From CAYVMN01 sp964452575 (GTDB lineage Bacteria > Desulfobacterota > DSM-4660 > Desulfatiglandales > Desulfatiglandaceae): a stretch of 20,336 nt of DNA. Every line of letters begins with the position of its first letter. Positions within the stretch are counted from its first letter, which is position 1. The stretch lies in the NCBI GenBank assembly GCA_964452575.1, contig CAYVMN010000073.1, positions 1 to 20,336 on the forward strand, written 5' to 3'. Shown here one piece after another: positions 1 to 6,803 of the stretch. The notes below the pieces were generated by a model that did not search any database, was not told the origin of the DNA, and saw only the letters and a list, made by a program, of their open reading frames with translations. The position numbers were made by a program, and so were the translations under genes.

Positions 1-755
1 CATTTTTCCCTGAAAAACTCTCATCTTTCACCTACTTTATTCAAATGCGCCCGGCGTCCCCCTCGCCACAATAAAGGTGGCCGTATCTGCGATACCTCCT
101 GTTGAAAGAGACGGTATAACCACAAAGTAGGCGGCGTGGTCCGCTACGCCTGCCCTAAAGCTCCTTCTGAAATTTAAGGGACCGAAAAATTTATGACTGG
201 AAAAACAATCCTGACCATTTTTATCATTTCTAAAGTCCAAAATCGTCGACTGTAATGGGATTTCTGAAAGTCGATTTTTCTTGACTTAGTAAGTTTTTCT
301 TGTCATTTTATGAACTATAGGTATTCCCACCATTATCCAACCTCTATTCAAGAGGTTACCCGATGAGAATACACCTCACAATGTATATGCGTAGCTCCCA
401 ATAGGGGATAGTTTGCTCTGTTGGGAGCTCAAATTCTCTTCTAGAAAAAGCCAAACCAATTACAAAGTGGGGACGGAAAGGCACCGGTCTAGCTCTTTTG
501 ATAGGCTTAGCGGATTCTGCAGGATTTGATTCACAATAGAGCTGGGGCACCAAATGACCTGAGATCCTTCATAGGGCTCGCATGGTGAGCACAGAAAATC
601 TGAATTCTCCTTAGTTTCTGCAAGAGGGTTGGGAGAAAGTCAATATAAATCACCGATGTTCGCTATCCTTTATTCACTGGGGTAGCGTGACGGCTCGTTC
701 ACCCACTATTCTAAGGTGTGATTTCTTATCATATTAAAGGTTGAAGGAGGACATC
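1..755. other. gene-poor stretch, no convincing gene
   Basis: I see no recognisable coding region here. Short open frames on the minus strand (37-240 and 356-553) lack a ribosome binding site and resemble no family I know. The DNA is AT-rich. The only clear signal is the Shine-Dalgarno sequence at 743-750 that belongs to the next gene. I could not identify a convincing promoter for that gene. The stretch may be decayed mobile DNA, since it lies on the accessory side of the tRNA-Leu scar at 2663. Confidence 0.5.
743..750 (+). promoter_or_regulatory. ribosome binding site deciding the start at 756
   Basis: GAAGGAGG lies 5 bases upstream of ATG 756. It would be coding sequence if the TTG at 741 were used, which argues for the shorter protein. 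Confidence 0.75.
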
Positions 756-1838
756 ATGGCAAGATTAATAGCAGTAATTGGTAGTGTAGTCTTGTTGGTT
801 GGTTTACTGATTGCCACCAATAATCAGGCTGGTTCAGATAAAGGCGGGGTGGGAGATGCATATAAAGCGAGTATTACTGTATGTCTTCGTGTTAACGGTG
901 AAGGGTTGGCGGAGGGCGAACCGATTCCCGGATGGAACGTGCTCATCGATCCCAACGCAACTGTGACTACTGTTGTGGCAACTGCTAATCCAGATGCAAT
1001 CGTCTCCGGGAGGCGCGGCGTGAAGGTGAACGGTGACTACTATCTTGGCAAAGCATTGGATATCGTTGCCAGCGACAAAGTGACAATAAACTATTGGCAT
1101 TTTCCAAAGCCTGGTTCATCCACCAACAGCGCTTTCGCTGCAATGGGCCCAGATGGAGACACCGATCCTCTGGTCGTGGTTCTCAAAAACGATGAGGACC
1201 TCTGGGTGGCCAATGGTGTGGTAGTTGCGACATATTCAGGTCAGTACACTCCTATAACCATCAGGATTAACACAAATACAGGTCGTTATGACCTGAGTAT
1301 CGATGAAGTTGAAGTTGTCTCGCAGGGACAGGTGCAGGATATGGACGCGGTTGCCCAAGGAGTTTATTATGTTAGCTTCTACAGTGGCAGGGCTGGAGTA
1401 GGCACTGATAGCTTTTTCGATGATCTTGTGATTACATGTCGTGGTTGGGAACGTGCTTACGAAACCTTGTTTCTCGATTCTTATGGCCTTACCCTTCTTC
1501 GTGAATATCGGGACTCATTTCTAACAAAAACCCTCGAAGGGAGATTATACACAACCCTTCTTTATCAGAATTCAAAAGAGGCTCTGGATGTGTTACTTGA
1601 CAACCCAGAATTGATGCAAGAAGCCAAGAATCTGATCCAAGTTAACAGAGGTGCTGTTGAAGCTGTCCTGGATGGCAACGAAGGCACCATCCACAATACG
1701 GAGGCAATTGTGATTTTCTTGAGCAACTTCGCAAGCAAGGCGCCTGCCGATCTAAAGTTTCTAACTATCGCTGTGAAAGAGAAAATGCTCACGAAGCAAG
1801 AGCAGGGTGAGAAATTCTTAGGCTTTTGGCTGCATTAA
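756..1838 (+). CDS. exported/anchored LamG-like protein with CFI-box-like C-terminal region
   Basis: Predicted 360-residue protein of unknown function. The ATG at 756 is chosen over an upstream in-frame TTG at 741 because GAAGGAGG (743-750) sits 5 bases before it and would otherwise be inside the gene. Residues 3-20 form one hydrophobic segment after a single Arg. It could be a signal peptide or membrane anchor, as no clear cleavage site follows. Residues about 40-228 are beta-rich, with features of a concanavalin/LamG-like jelly roll (a final strand reading SFFDDLVITC, with Cys43 and Cys228 placed to bridge the ends). From about residue 232 the protein turns helical: LREYRDSFLTKTLEGRLY (248-265) resembles the segment that follows the CFIATAAYGS motif in CFI-box-CTERM proteins, but the Cys-Phe-Ile motif itself is degenerate here. 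The family reading is inference. The gene stands alone, with a terminator just downstream. Confidence 0.72.
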   Translation: MARLIAVIGSVVLLVGLLIATNNQAGSDKGGVGDAYKASITVCLRVNGEGLAEGEPIPGWNVLIDPNATVTTVVATANPDAIVSGRRGVKVNGDYYLGKALDIVASDKVTINYWHFPKPGSSTNSAFAAMGPDGDTDPLVVVLKNDEDLWVANGVVVATYSGQYTPITIRINTNTGRYDLSIDEVEVVSQGQVQDMDAVAQGVYYVSFYSGRAGVGTDSFFDDLVITCRGWERAYETLFLDSYGLTLLREYRDSFLTKTLEGRLYTTLLYQNSKEALDVLLDNPELMQEAKNLIQVNRGAVEAVLDGNEGTIHNTEAIVIFLSNFASKAPADLKFLTIAVKEKMLTKQEQGEKFLGFWLH

Positions 1839-1862
1839 TTTTCGGAGGTTCTTCTAACTGAT

Positions 1863-1897
1863 AAGGCAGGGTCACAGTAGCCCTGCCTTGTTGTTGA
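1863..1897 (+). terminator. intrinsic terminator
   Basis: A perfect 9-bp stem, AAGGCAGGG (1863-1871) with CCCTGCCTT (1881-1889), has a 9-base loop and is followed by GTTGTTG. It lies 25 bases after the stop of the LamG-like gene and would end that transcript. The T-run is interrupted by G, so efficiency is uncertain. Confidence 0.7.
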
Positions 1898-2215
1898 ACA
1901 CTCAAAATTTTCCACTACCTATCGGACATTCCTAGATTAAGAGCTAATTATATTGTACTTAGCCTCGACGGCCCCTTATAGAGGTCACCCATTAAAGGGC
2001 GAGTCAAGGAAAAAACACCTCTCCCTAAAAAAATACTCTTTCTTGCTTGGCTCCAACCTCCGCATCAGCACGGCCTTGTTTTACCCTCCGGTTCACACCC
2101 GTTACTTCTTACGGCTCGGTTCTCGGTCAGCTTATACTGATCCGCACCAGTCACCCATCGGGATCAAGGCTGATGTGCTGTTGACTTCCTGATTAAATGG
2201 GCTAAGCTTTTCTGA
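1898..2215. other. intergenic, no gene recognised
   Basis: There is an open frame at 1953-2192 (+), but it has no ribosome binding site and its translation (rich in Ser, Arg, Tyr, Leu) matches no family I know. I regard the stretch as non-coding or decayed DNA flanking the RAYT relic. Confidence 0.4.
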
Positions 2216-2465
2216 TTATTTGAGATCATTTTGAAGATCGTCAGTTTGTTTGGACTGTTTAGGGAGGAGATCGAGTATTTGTTGTTCAAAGCAAAGTGAA
2301 TAGAGGGACTTTGTTGGCGAAATTGACCAATTAAACCCCTTCCTGCTGAGAATCTTAGAAACTGATGAAGTCGTTATCCCTAATTGTCTTCCTGTCTCCG
2401 CCAACAGTATGCCCAGTTCCTTCACTAAGGGTGCCAGGGGCATCTAACCGGGCTTGACGTGGCAT
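2216..2465 (-). pseudogene. internally deleted REP-associated (RAYT/IS200-like) transposase relic
   Basis: Reading the minus strand from ATG 2465 gives MPRQARLDAPGTL, the typical N-terminus of TnpA_REP (RAYT, Y1/HUH) transposases. The frame then shifts directly into LVKELGILLAETGRQLGITT (ending near residue 21 of the ATG-2443 frame) and VSKILSRKG, which is the C-terminal helix-turn-helix of the same family. The central roughly 150-200 residues, which in the family carry the HUH motif and the catalytic Tyr, are gone, so the gene cannot encode an active transposase. A final stretch to the stop at 2216 is low complexity and not recognisable. Upstream on the minus strand is a GC-rich motif (2541-2561) that may be part of the element's end. 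This resembles the second relic at 12160-12512, which has lost the same central part. Confidence 0.75.
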
Positions 2466-2540
2466 TTTGGACCAACCTCGTTCCAGGGATCTTTTTCAAT
2501 AACATACCTAATGTCAATTCATAAGTCAAGCTAACCAACA

Positions 2541-2561
2541 ACGTCCCTCCGTCCCTCAGGG
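2541..2561. repeat. short tandem GTCCCTC motif upstream of RAYT relic
   Basis: The + strand carries ACGTCCCTCCGTCCCTCAGG with two overlapping GTCCCTC units, 75-95 bases upstream of the relic start on the minus strand. It may be an element end or REP-like remnant. No partner copy was found near 2160-2215. Confidence 0.3.
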
Positions 2562-2662
2562 ATTACCCTTGTTCCTAAAATCAAAATAACTAATTGATTT
2601 TGTTGTTTATTTAACGAGCTTCGTGTTTACTTTCTTTTACTGGATTTCACGCAAATTTTATC

Positions 2663-2716
2663 TTGAGGGGGTAGTGGGCCACGCCCGTGCGGGTTCAAGT
2701 CCCGCCTTCGGCACCA
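2663..2716 (+). other. 3' half of tRNA-Leu(GAG): attachment-site scar
   Basis: The segment folds as the second half of a class II tRNA. It has anticodon loop TTGAGGG with anticodon GAG (2665-2667), the 3' strand of the anticodon stem GGTAG (2670-2674), a long variable arm with GGGC/GCCC, T-arm GCGGG-TTCAAGT-CCCGC (2689-2705), acceptor strand CTTCGGC, then ACCA ending at 2716. The expected 5' half (beginning GCCGAAG) is absent: sequence before 2661 is AT-rich and unrelated. A break at the anticodon loop is the usual crossover point for tyrosine integrases that use tRNA genes. Because this half is followed by a terminator, it is best read as a displaced 3' half at an element boundary. It cannot make a tRNA by itself. 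Confidence 0.85.
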
Positions 2717-2739
2717 TAATAAAAACAAATAGTTATCCG

Positions 2740-2774
2740 AATAAGCCCTTACCAGTAGTAAGGGCTTATTTTTT
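2740..2774 (+). terminator. strong intrinsic terminator after tRNA-Leu 3' half
   Basis: A perfect 13-bp stem, AATAAGCCCTTAC (2740-2752) with GTAAGGGCTTATT (2758-2770), has a 5-base loop and runs into TTTTTT (2769-2774). It would have ended the original tRNA transcript and now insulates the downstream genes from the left side. Confidence 0.88.
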
Positions 2775-3043
2775 GGCTTTGGACTCGCCATGGAACCGAC
2801 CAAGGTCAAGCGGGTCGAATTGGGTGGATTGGCCCAAGGCCATAGGCTCAAAACAAAGAAAAAGCCTCCAGATAGAATTTACTTCCTGGGCTTCACCCTC
2901 CATTGCACACGGAATCTCAAGGGCAATCTTAGGGTAGAGGAATGCGAACCGAGAAGTGGGGGGTGCAGCACAGCCTGGTACGACTGCGCTACTTGATGCG
3001 GAAAGTGCGGCACTTGCCCTATTTTCTCGTGGCACATAGCTGA
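2775..3043 (+). pseudogene. relic of group II intron reverse transcriptase/maturase (C-terminal part)
   Basis: Frame 2790 reads MEPTKVKRVELGGLAQ and then IYFLGFTLHCTRNLKGNLRV. This resembles the region of group II intron-encoded RTs around 'EPTKTKLVEFGRFA...IYFLGFTLYCTRN.KGNFKV'. After a frameshift near 2940 the next frame gives TEKWGVQHSLVRLRYLMRKV and RHLP, resembling the RTEKSRLRRSL...LMRR.RHLP stretch that follows in the same proteins, ending at TGA 3041-3043. The catalytic YADD region, most of the maturase domain and the intron RNA are not visible, so this is a short dead fragment. The family match is from memory of conserved motifs. Confidence 0.6.
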
Positions 3044-3105
3044 ACAGCAGTAGGGACGCGGACAAGCTTCAGATGCTTCCGAAGTCACATTTCCCCAAAA
3101 AAATG

Positions 3106-3134
3106 TTGACAAACTACATGCAACATGTTGTATA
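3106..3134 (+). promoter_or_regulatory. sigma-70-type promoter of the GntR gene
   Basis: TTGACA (3106-3111) is a consensus -35 box. Seventeen bases later comes TGTATA (3129-3134) as the -10 box. Transcription would start near 3141, giving a leader of about 55 bases before the ATG at 3195. The -10 lies inside the palindrome at 3123-3142. Confidence 0.75.
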
Positions 3135-3142
3135 CAACATGT
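3123..3142. promoter_or_regulatory. operator palindrome, likely GntR/FCD binding site
   Basis: ACATGTTGTATACAACATGT is a perfect 20-bp palindrome. Its core TTGTATACAA is the style of half-site arrangement used by FadR-subfamily GntR regulators (TNGTATACNA-like). It covers the -10 box, so binding of the regulator encoded 53 bases downstream would block its own promoter. I found no second copy in the window. Confidence 0.78.
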
Positions 3143-3194
3143 AATGGGTGTCTTTTTAGTGACAATGAGTGAATCAAGATAGGGGCATGTCCTC

Positions 3195-3911
3195 ATGACC
3201 GTGTATGAGAAAATAATGCCAAGATTGGAGCGCCCAAGTGCCCTTCAGGATAATCTCTACGACATTATCCGTCAGCTAATTATCGAGGCAAGAATAGAGC
3301 CTGGAGAACGAATCAATATCGAAGCAATATCAAAAAGCTTGAGGGTAAGCAGAACGCCGGTTCGTGAGGTTCTTAAACGTTTTCAGAGCCAGAACCTGGT
3401 ACGATTTGTTCCGGGGACCGGTCCGGTTGTTGAAGAAATTAGCCTTAAGGAGATACGAGATGCATATAATATCCGCCTGGTTTTGGAGAACCTGACATTG
3501 CGGGAAGCCATCAAAAACATTAAAGATACTGACTATGGAAAGCTAGAAAAAATTATTGCGGACACCCGAGTAATGATCAGCAAAGGCGACTCCCAAAAAA
3601 TCGCGGACCTCAACGAGCAATTTCATTTCACCATATATGGTCTTGCCACAAATCGTTTGCTGCAGAAATATATGGCAGACATCTTTACCAAAATTGAAAG
3701 GTGTACAAATTTGCTTTCTCGGGAAGACAGATTTGTCATGGTTGCTACGGACGACCATGAATTGATTCTTGCTCATCTGAAAAATAGGGACCTCGCAGGT
3801 GCTAAGCGCGCGATCAAAAAACACATAAGCTTTAGTTACAAGAATCTCAGCAAGATCTTGAAGGCTCGATATTCCTCTTGGCTAAGAGACAACACGGCAG
3901 GGCGGATTTGA
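3195..3911 (+). CDS. GntR-family (FadR subfamily, FCD domain) transcriptional regulator
   Basis: A 238-residue regulator of usual size. The N-terminal winged helix (about residues 15-78) contains the typical GntR segment ending VSRTPVREVLKRFQSQNLVRF. The C-terminal all-helical FCD domain (about 90-225) shows conserved marks: AYNIRLVLENL, then NEQFHFTIYG, DDHELILAHL and the final KKHI, which supply the His residues that in this family bind a metal and organic acid ligands. The regulator is expected to act as a ligand-released repressor. The palindrome over its promoter suggests autoregulation. It is followed after 90 bases by the Mo-enzyme gene on the same strand, so it may control the whole cluster to 11352. 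The inducer is unknown, probably a carboxylate substrate or its CoA ester. The ribosome binding site (AGGGG near 3180) is modest. Confidence 0.92.
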   Translation: MTVYEKIMPRLERPSALQDNLYDIIRQLIIEARIEPGERINIEAISKSLRVSRTPVREVLKRFQSQNLVRFVPGTGPVVEEISLKEIRDAYNIRLVLENLTLREAIKNIKDTDYGKLEKIIADTRVMISKGDSQKIADLNEQFHFTIYGLATNRLLQKYMADIFTKIERCTNLLSREDRFVMVATDDHELILAHLKNRDLAGAKRAIKKHISFSYKNLSKILKARYSSWLRDNTAGRI

Positions 3912-4001
3912 TATGGGGTGTAGATTCAATATCATGCTCTGTATTGGCGGCAGTCAGATCGTATTCGCGCTTGTAGACCCGAAGAGACTATGGAGGTTTT
4001 T

Positions 4002-6263
4002 ATGAGAAGAGGCAGTGAAACAGCTTTCAGGACTGTTTGTCAGGAGTGTTACATGGGAGACGGGGTACTTGTATACGTGAAGGATGGCAGAGTCACAAAA
4101 ATCTTGGGAGATCCCGAATCGGCTGTTACGCAGGGAGATCACATATGTTCAAAATGTCGGAACGTTATTGAAGGGACACTATATCACCCTGACCGACTTA
4201 AATATCCGCAAAAAAGGGTTGGGGAGAGAGGAGAGGGTAGATGGAAGCGGATTTCCTGGGAAGAAGGTATTGATGAAATCAGCGACAAAATTTTGAGCAT
4301 AAGGCAACAGTATGGACCTCTCACGTTTGCTGCCTCAGTTGACGGTTGGCACTATACACTTTGCTGTATGCTCATGAGAGCCCTTGGCAGCCCCAATCTG
4401 CTCAAGAGTATGGAGCATTGCGAAGGGCCGGGTCGCGTCATGGACCTGGCTACGGTGGGGGACATATTTACGCAGTTTGGGCATGGCCCCGACACCAGAG
4501 AGAGCAAGTGTATTATCATTTGGGGCCAAAATCCCCCGGAGACGCATCTTCCTCAATGGGGGTGGATACAAGAAGCCAGAAGAAACGGCGCCATGCTTAT
4601 CACGATTGATCCTCGCCGAATATTGTGCGCGCAAGAATCAGACTTATGGCTCCAGGTCAGACCGGGGTCTGATGCTGCTTTAGCGCTCGGCATGATAAAG
4701 GTGATTATTGAGGAAGAGATTTATGATAAAGATTTTGTTCACAAATGGTGCCACGGTTTTGAACAACTCAAGGACCACATAAGAAATTATCCCTTGGATA
4801 GAGTAGCAAAGTTGTCCTGGGTACGAACCGAGGACATCCGGAAAGCTGCCCGATTATATGCCAGTGTTAAGCCCGCATGTCTGGTAAGTGGAATTGGGGT
4901 CATGCAAGGCTTCGGTTCGACTGCAACAGCACATGCGCATTCAATTCTCGTCACCATCACCGGAAACCTCGATGTCAAAGGCGGCAACCTATTGTCCGGA
5001 GAACGCAAGCCCCCTGGATTTTTGACGGCCTATGAGTTTCTTAAACCCACCCATCCTGAACATTTGTTGCCGGTCGAAATCGAAGAAAAAAGGATCGGGT
5101 ACAAGGAATTTCCATTATGGTCCGGAGAAAAAGCTCCAATCAGTGCGTGCCACAATGAACTCACAATAAATGCCATGCTTACGGGAAAACCATATCCCAT
5201 TAAAGTCTTAATCAATCACGGTACGAATCTTTTAACCCAGTTCCCTAATGCAAAAAGTGTCTACAGAGCCCTAACTCAGTTGGAATTAAGCGTTCATTTT
5301 AATTACATGATGACTCCCACTGCGGCGATCTCCGACTTCGTTTTGCCAGCCGCCCATTGGTTGGAAAGGGATGAGATTCCTCTTATTGCGGGCCTTTGGC
5401 AGCCGGTTATAGAACCTAGAATTAAGATTGTCGAGCCCTGGGGCGAATCCAGAAATGAGCAGCAGGTCATACTAGATATTTACTGGAAATTAATTGAAAA
5501 AGGTTTCAGCCCTCAAAAGGGAAGGACGGGCGCAGATTTCATTCAGTGGAGAACCATCCCTGAATTCATTGACTATACCTTGAAGGGTATTGGCATCACC
5601 TGGGAGGAACTGAAAAAAGCTCATGCTTTTGAATACCCTGCAAAGCCCTATAGACTCTATGACGATCCCTCCTTCAGGTTTAAGACTCGAAGCGGAAAGG
5701 TTGAGCTCTATTCCACTGCGCTGGAAGCTATCGGCAAAGATCCTTTACCGGTTTTCAGAGAGCCCCCGGAATCTCCCTTGTCAACTCCCGGCCTTGCCGT
5801 AGAGTTTCCGTTGATACTTATGGAGGCTAGGGTAAGAGGAGGGGTTTTCATGCATTCCAGTAATCGTTGGGCTGGATGGGCCAGGAAGGTCCACCCCTTC
5901 CCCCAGATGGACATTCACCCGGATACTGCAAAGTCGTTGGATATTGCCGAGGGGGATTGGGTCTGGATTGAAAATGTACGAGGCGGAATCATGCACAAGG
6001 CAAGGGTTACTAACGGTATAGATCCTAGGGTCGTCAATTGCGAACCCGGATGGTGGTACCCTGAGCAAGAGAGCCCCGGTTACGGTATATGGGATTCAAA
6101 CGTTGGCTTGCTCTGTTCGATGGATGGCCCTTATGATCCTGTACAAGGGACATGTACGCTGAGGAACATGCTATGCAAGGTGTACAAGGTCAACGATGAC
6201 GACTTGCCGGACGAAACAAGATTGGCCGCATATCTCAAGAGGTTAAGTAAGCGACAGGCATGA
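4002..6263 (+). CDS. molybdopterin oxidoreductase, acetylene-hydratase/PhsA-like, cytosolic
   Basis: Large 753-residue catalytic protein of the DMSO-reductase (MopB) family. ATG 4002 is preferred over ATG 3990, because GGAGG (3992-3996) overlaps the latter and lies 5 bases before the former. The N-terminal Fe-S motif reads C13-x2-C16-x3-D20-x28-C49: the third expected Cys is Asp, and Cys52 replaces the usual Gly after the conserved Lys51. There is no Tat signal, so it acts in the cytoplasm. EHCEGPG (138-144) supplies the likely Mo/W ligand Cys140, close to Cys141 of Pelobacter acetylene hydratase. Later blocks match MGD binding: IIIWGQNPPETH, ITIDPRR, GIGVMQGFGSTA, and a C-terminal MopB_CT domain (about 600-735, containing DIHPDTAKSLDI). 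No Fe-S or membrane subunit gene is adjacent, suggesting a single-subunit or non-redox (hydratase-like) enzyme. The substrate is unknown. Confidence 0.88.
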   Translation: MRRGSETAFRTVCQECYMGDGVLVYVKDGRVTKILGDPESAVTQGDHICSKCRNVIEGTLYHPDRLKYPQKRVGERGEGRWKRISWEEGIDEISDKILSIRQQYGPLTFAASVDGWHYTLCCMLMRALGSPNLLKSMEHCEGPGRVMDLATVGDIFTQFGHGPDTRESKCIIIWGQNPPETHLPQWGWIQEARRNGAMLITIDPRRILCAQESDLWLQVRPGSDAALALGMIKVIIEEEIYDKDFVHKWCHGFEQLKDHIRNYPLDRVAKLSWVRTEDIRKAARLYASVKPACLVSGIGVMQGFGSTATAHAHSILVTITGNLDVKGGNLLSGERKPPGFLTAYEFLKPTHPEHLLPVEIEEKRIGYKEFPLWSGEKAPISACHNELTINAMLTGKPYPIKVLINHGTNLLTQFPNAKSVYRALTQLELSVHFNYMMTPTAAISDFVLPAAHWLERDEIPLIAGLWQPVIEPRIKIVEPWGESRNEQQVILDIYWKLIEKGFSPQKGRTGADFIQWRTIPEFIDYTLKGIGITWEELKKAHAFEYPAKPYRLYDDPSFRFKTRSGKVELYSTALEAIGKDPLPVFREPPESPLSTPGLAVEFPLILMEARVRGGVFMHSSNRWAGWARKVHPFPQMDIHPDTAKSLDIAEGDWVWIENVRGGIMHKARVTNGIDPRVVNCEPGWWYPEQESPGYGIWDSNVGLLCSMDGPYDPVQGTCTLRNMLCKVYKVNDDDLPDETRLAAYLKRLSKRQA

Positions 6264-6803
6264 TCAATCCAGGTACCGCGATGCACGTGATATCTGTCCT
6301 TTGAAAACCGCTGCGGGGTGGTATCATGAAAACGGAAAAGAATAAGCATGCGGTTCTAACGTAGGAGCTTGTCGTTCATGAATTGCGCAAGACCAAGCCC
6401 GCTTGAAAATCCGTCGTACGGGGCTGGCTCGCAATTCGCGTAGCAGTTCATACCCAGCCGGCAGCCGGTGAATCCCAAATTGAAAGGCACGCTACCGTGA
6501 CTGGGTAAGGGTCCGCGCGCGAGCGCGCCCAATCCGTGCCCTAGAAACCCCAGATTTAGGATCTATAAGCACTTACAGGAATGAGCAGAAAGGAGGTGAA
6601 GAACAACAGCAGCCTTGGTTCAAATCAAATGAAAATGTGAATGTGAGAAGCGGAGACTCGCTTTTCAGAAACAGAAACCATCACTATCTGAATATCGAGA
6701 TTAGGCAAGTAAAGGAAAGCGATGTATCATGACCTCGGCTGAGGTGAAGGCAGATGTTGTTAGAGCTGCCTTAGAAGACTTAGAAGACTAAAGGAGGGGG
6801 AAT
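6264..6803 (+). other. 540-bp leader/intergenic region with hairpins before dctP
   Basis: There is no real gene here. Features seen: a stem GGCACG (6486-6491)/CGTGCC (6535-6540) enclosing a GC-only hairpin GCGCG-CGAG-CGCGC (6515-6528); a stem GGCTGG/CCAGCC around 6425-6460; and an orphan perfect Shine-Dalgarno sequence, AAAGGAGGTGA, at about 6589-6599. There are only tiny open frames, for example 6729-6791 (20 codons), ending at the dctP ribosome binding site. Another, beginning ATG 6326, hits TAG after 12 codons and then stays open for 13 more, so it may be a decayed gene end. The region may be a structured leader, a decayed gene or a decayed intron. I could not assign it to a known RNA family. 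Confidence 0.45.

Noticed and set aside
1953..2192. 79-codon + strand open frame
   Set aside because: It has no ribosome binding site and no recognisable family, and lies in decayed DNA.
2627..2851. Minus-strand open frame whose translation contains CRRRDLNPHGRGPLPPQ
   Set aside because: This is the usual false translation of a tRNA 3' end read backwards; the DNA is explained by the tRNA-Leu scar.
6729..6791. 20-codon ORF ending next to the dctP ribosome binding site, possible leader peptide
   Set aside because: It has a weak start site and no run of regulatory codons; it could be chance, so I mention it only in the non-coding entry.
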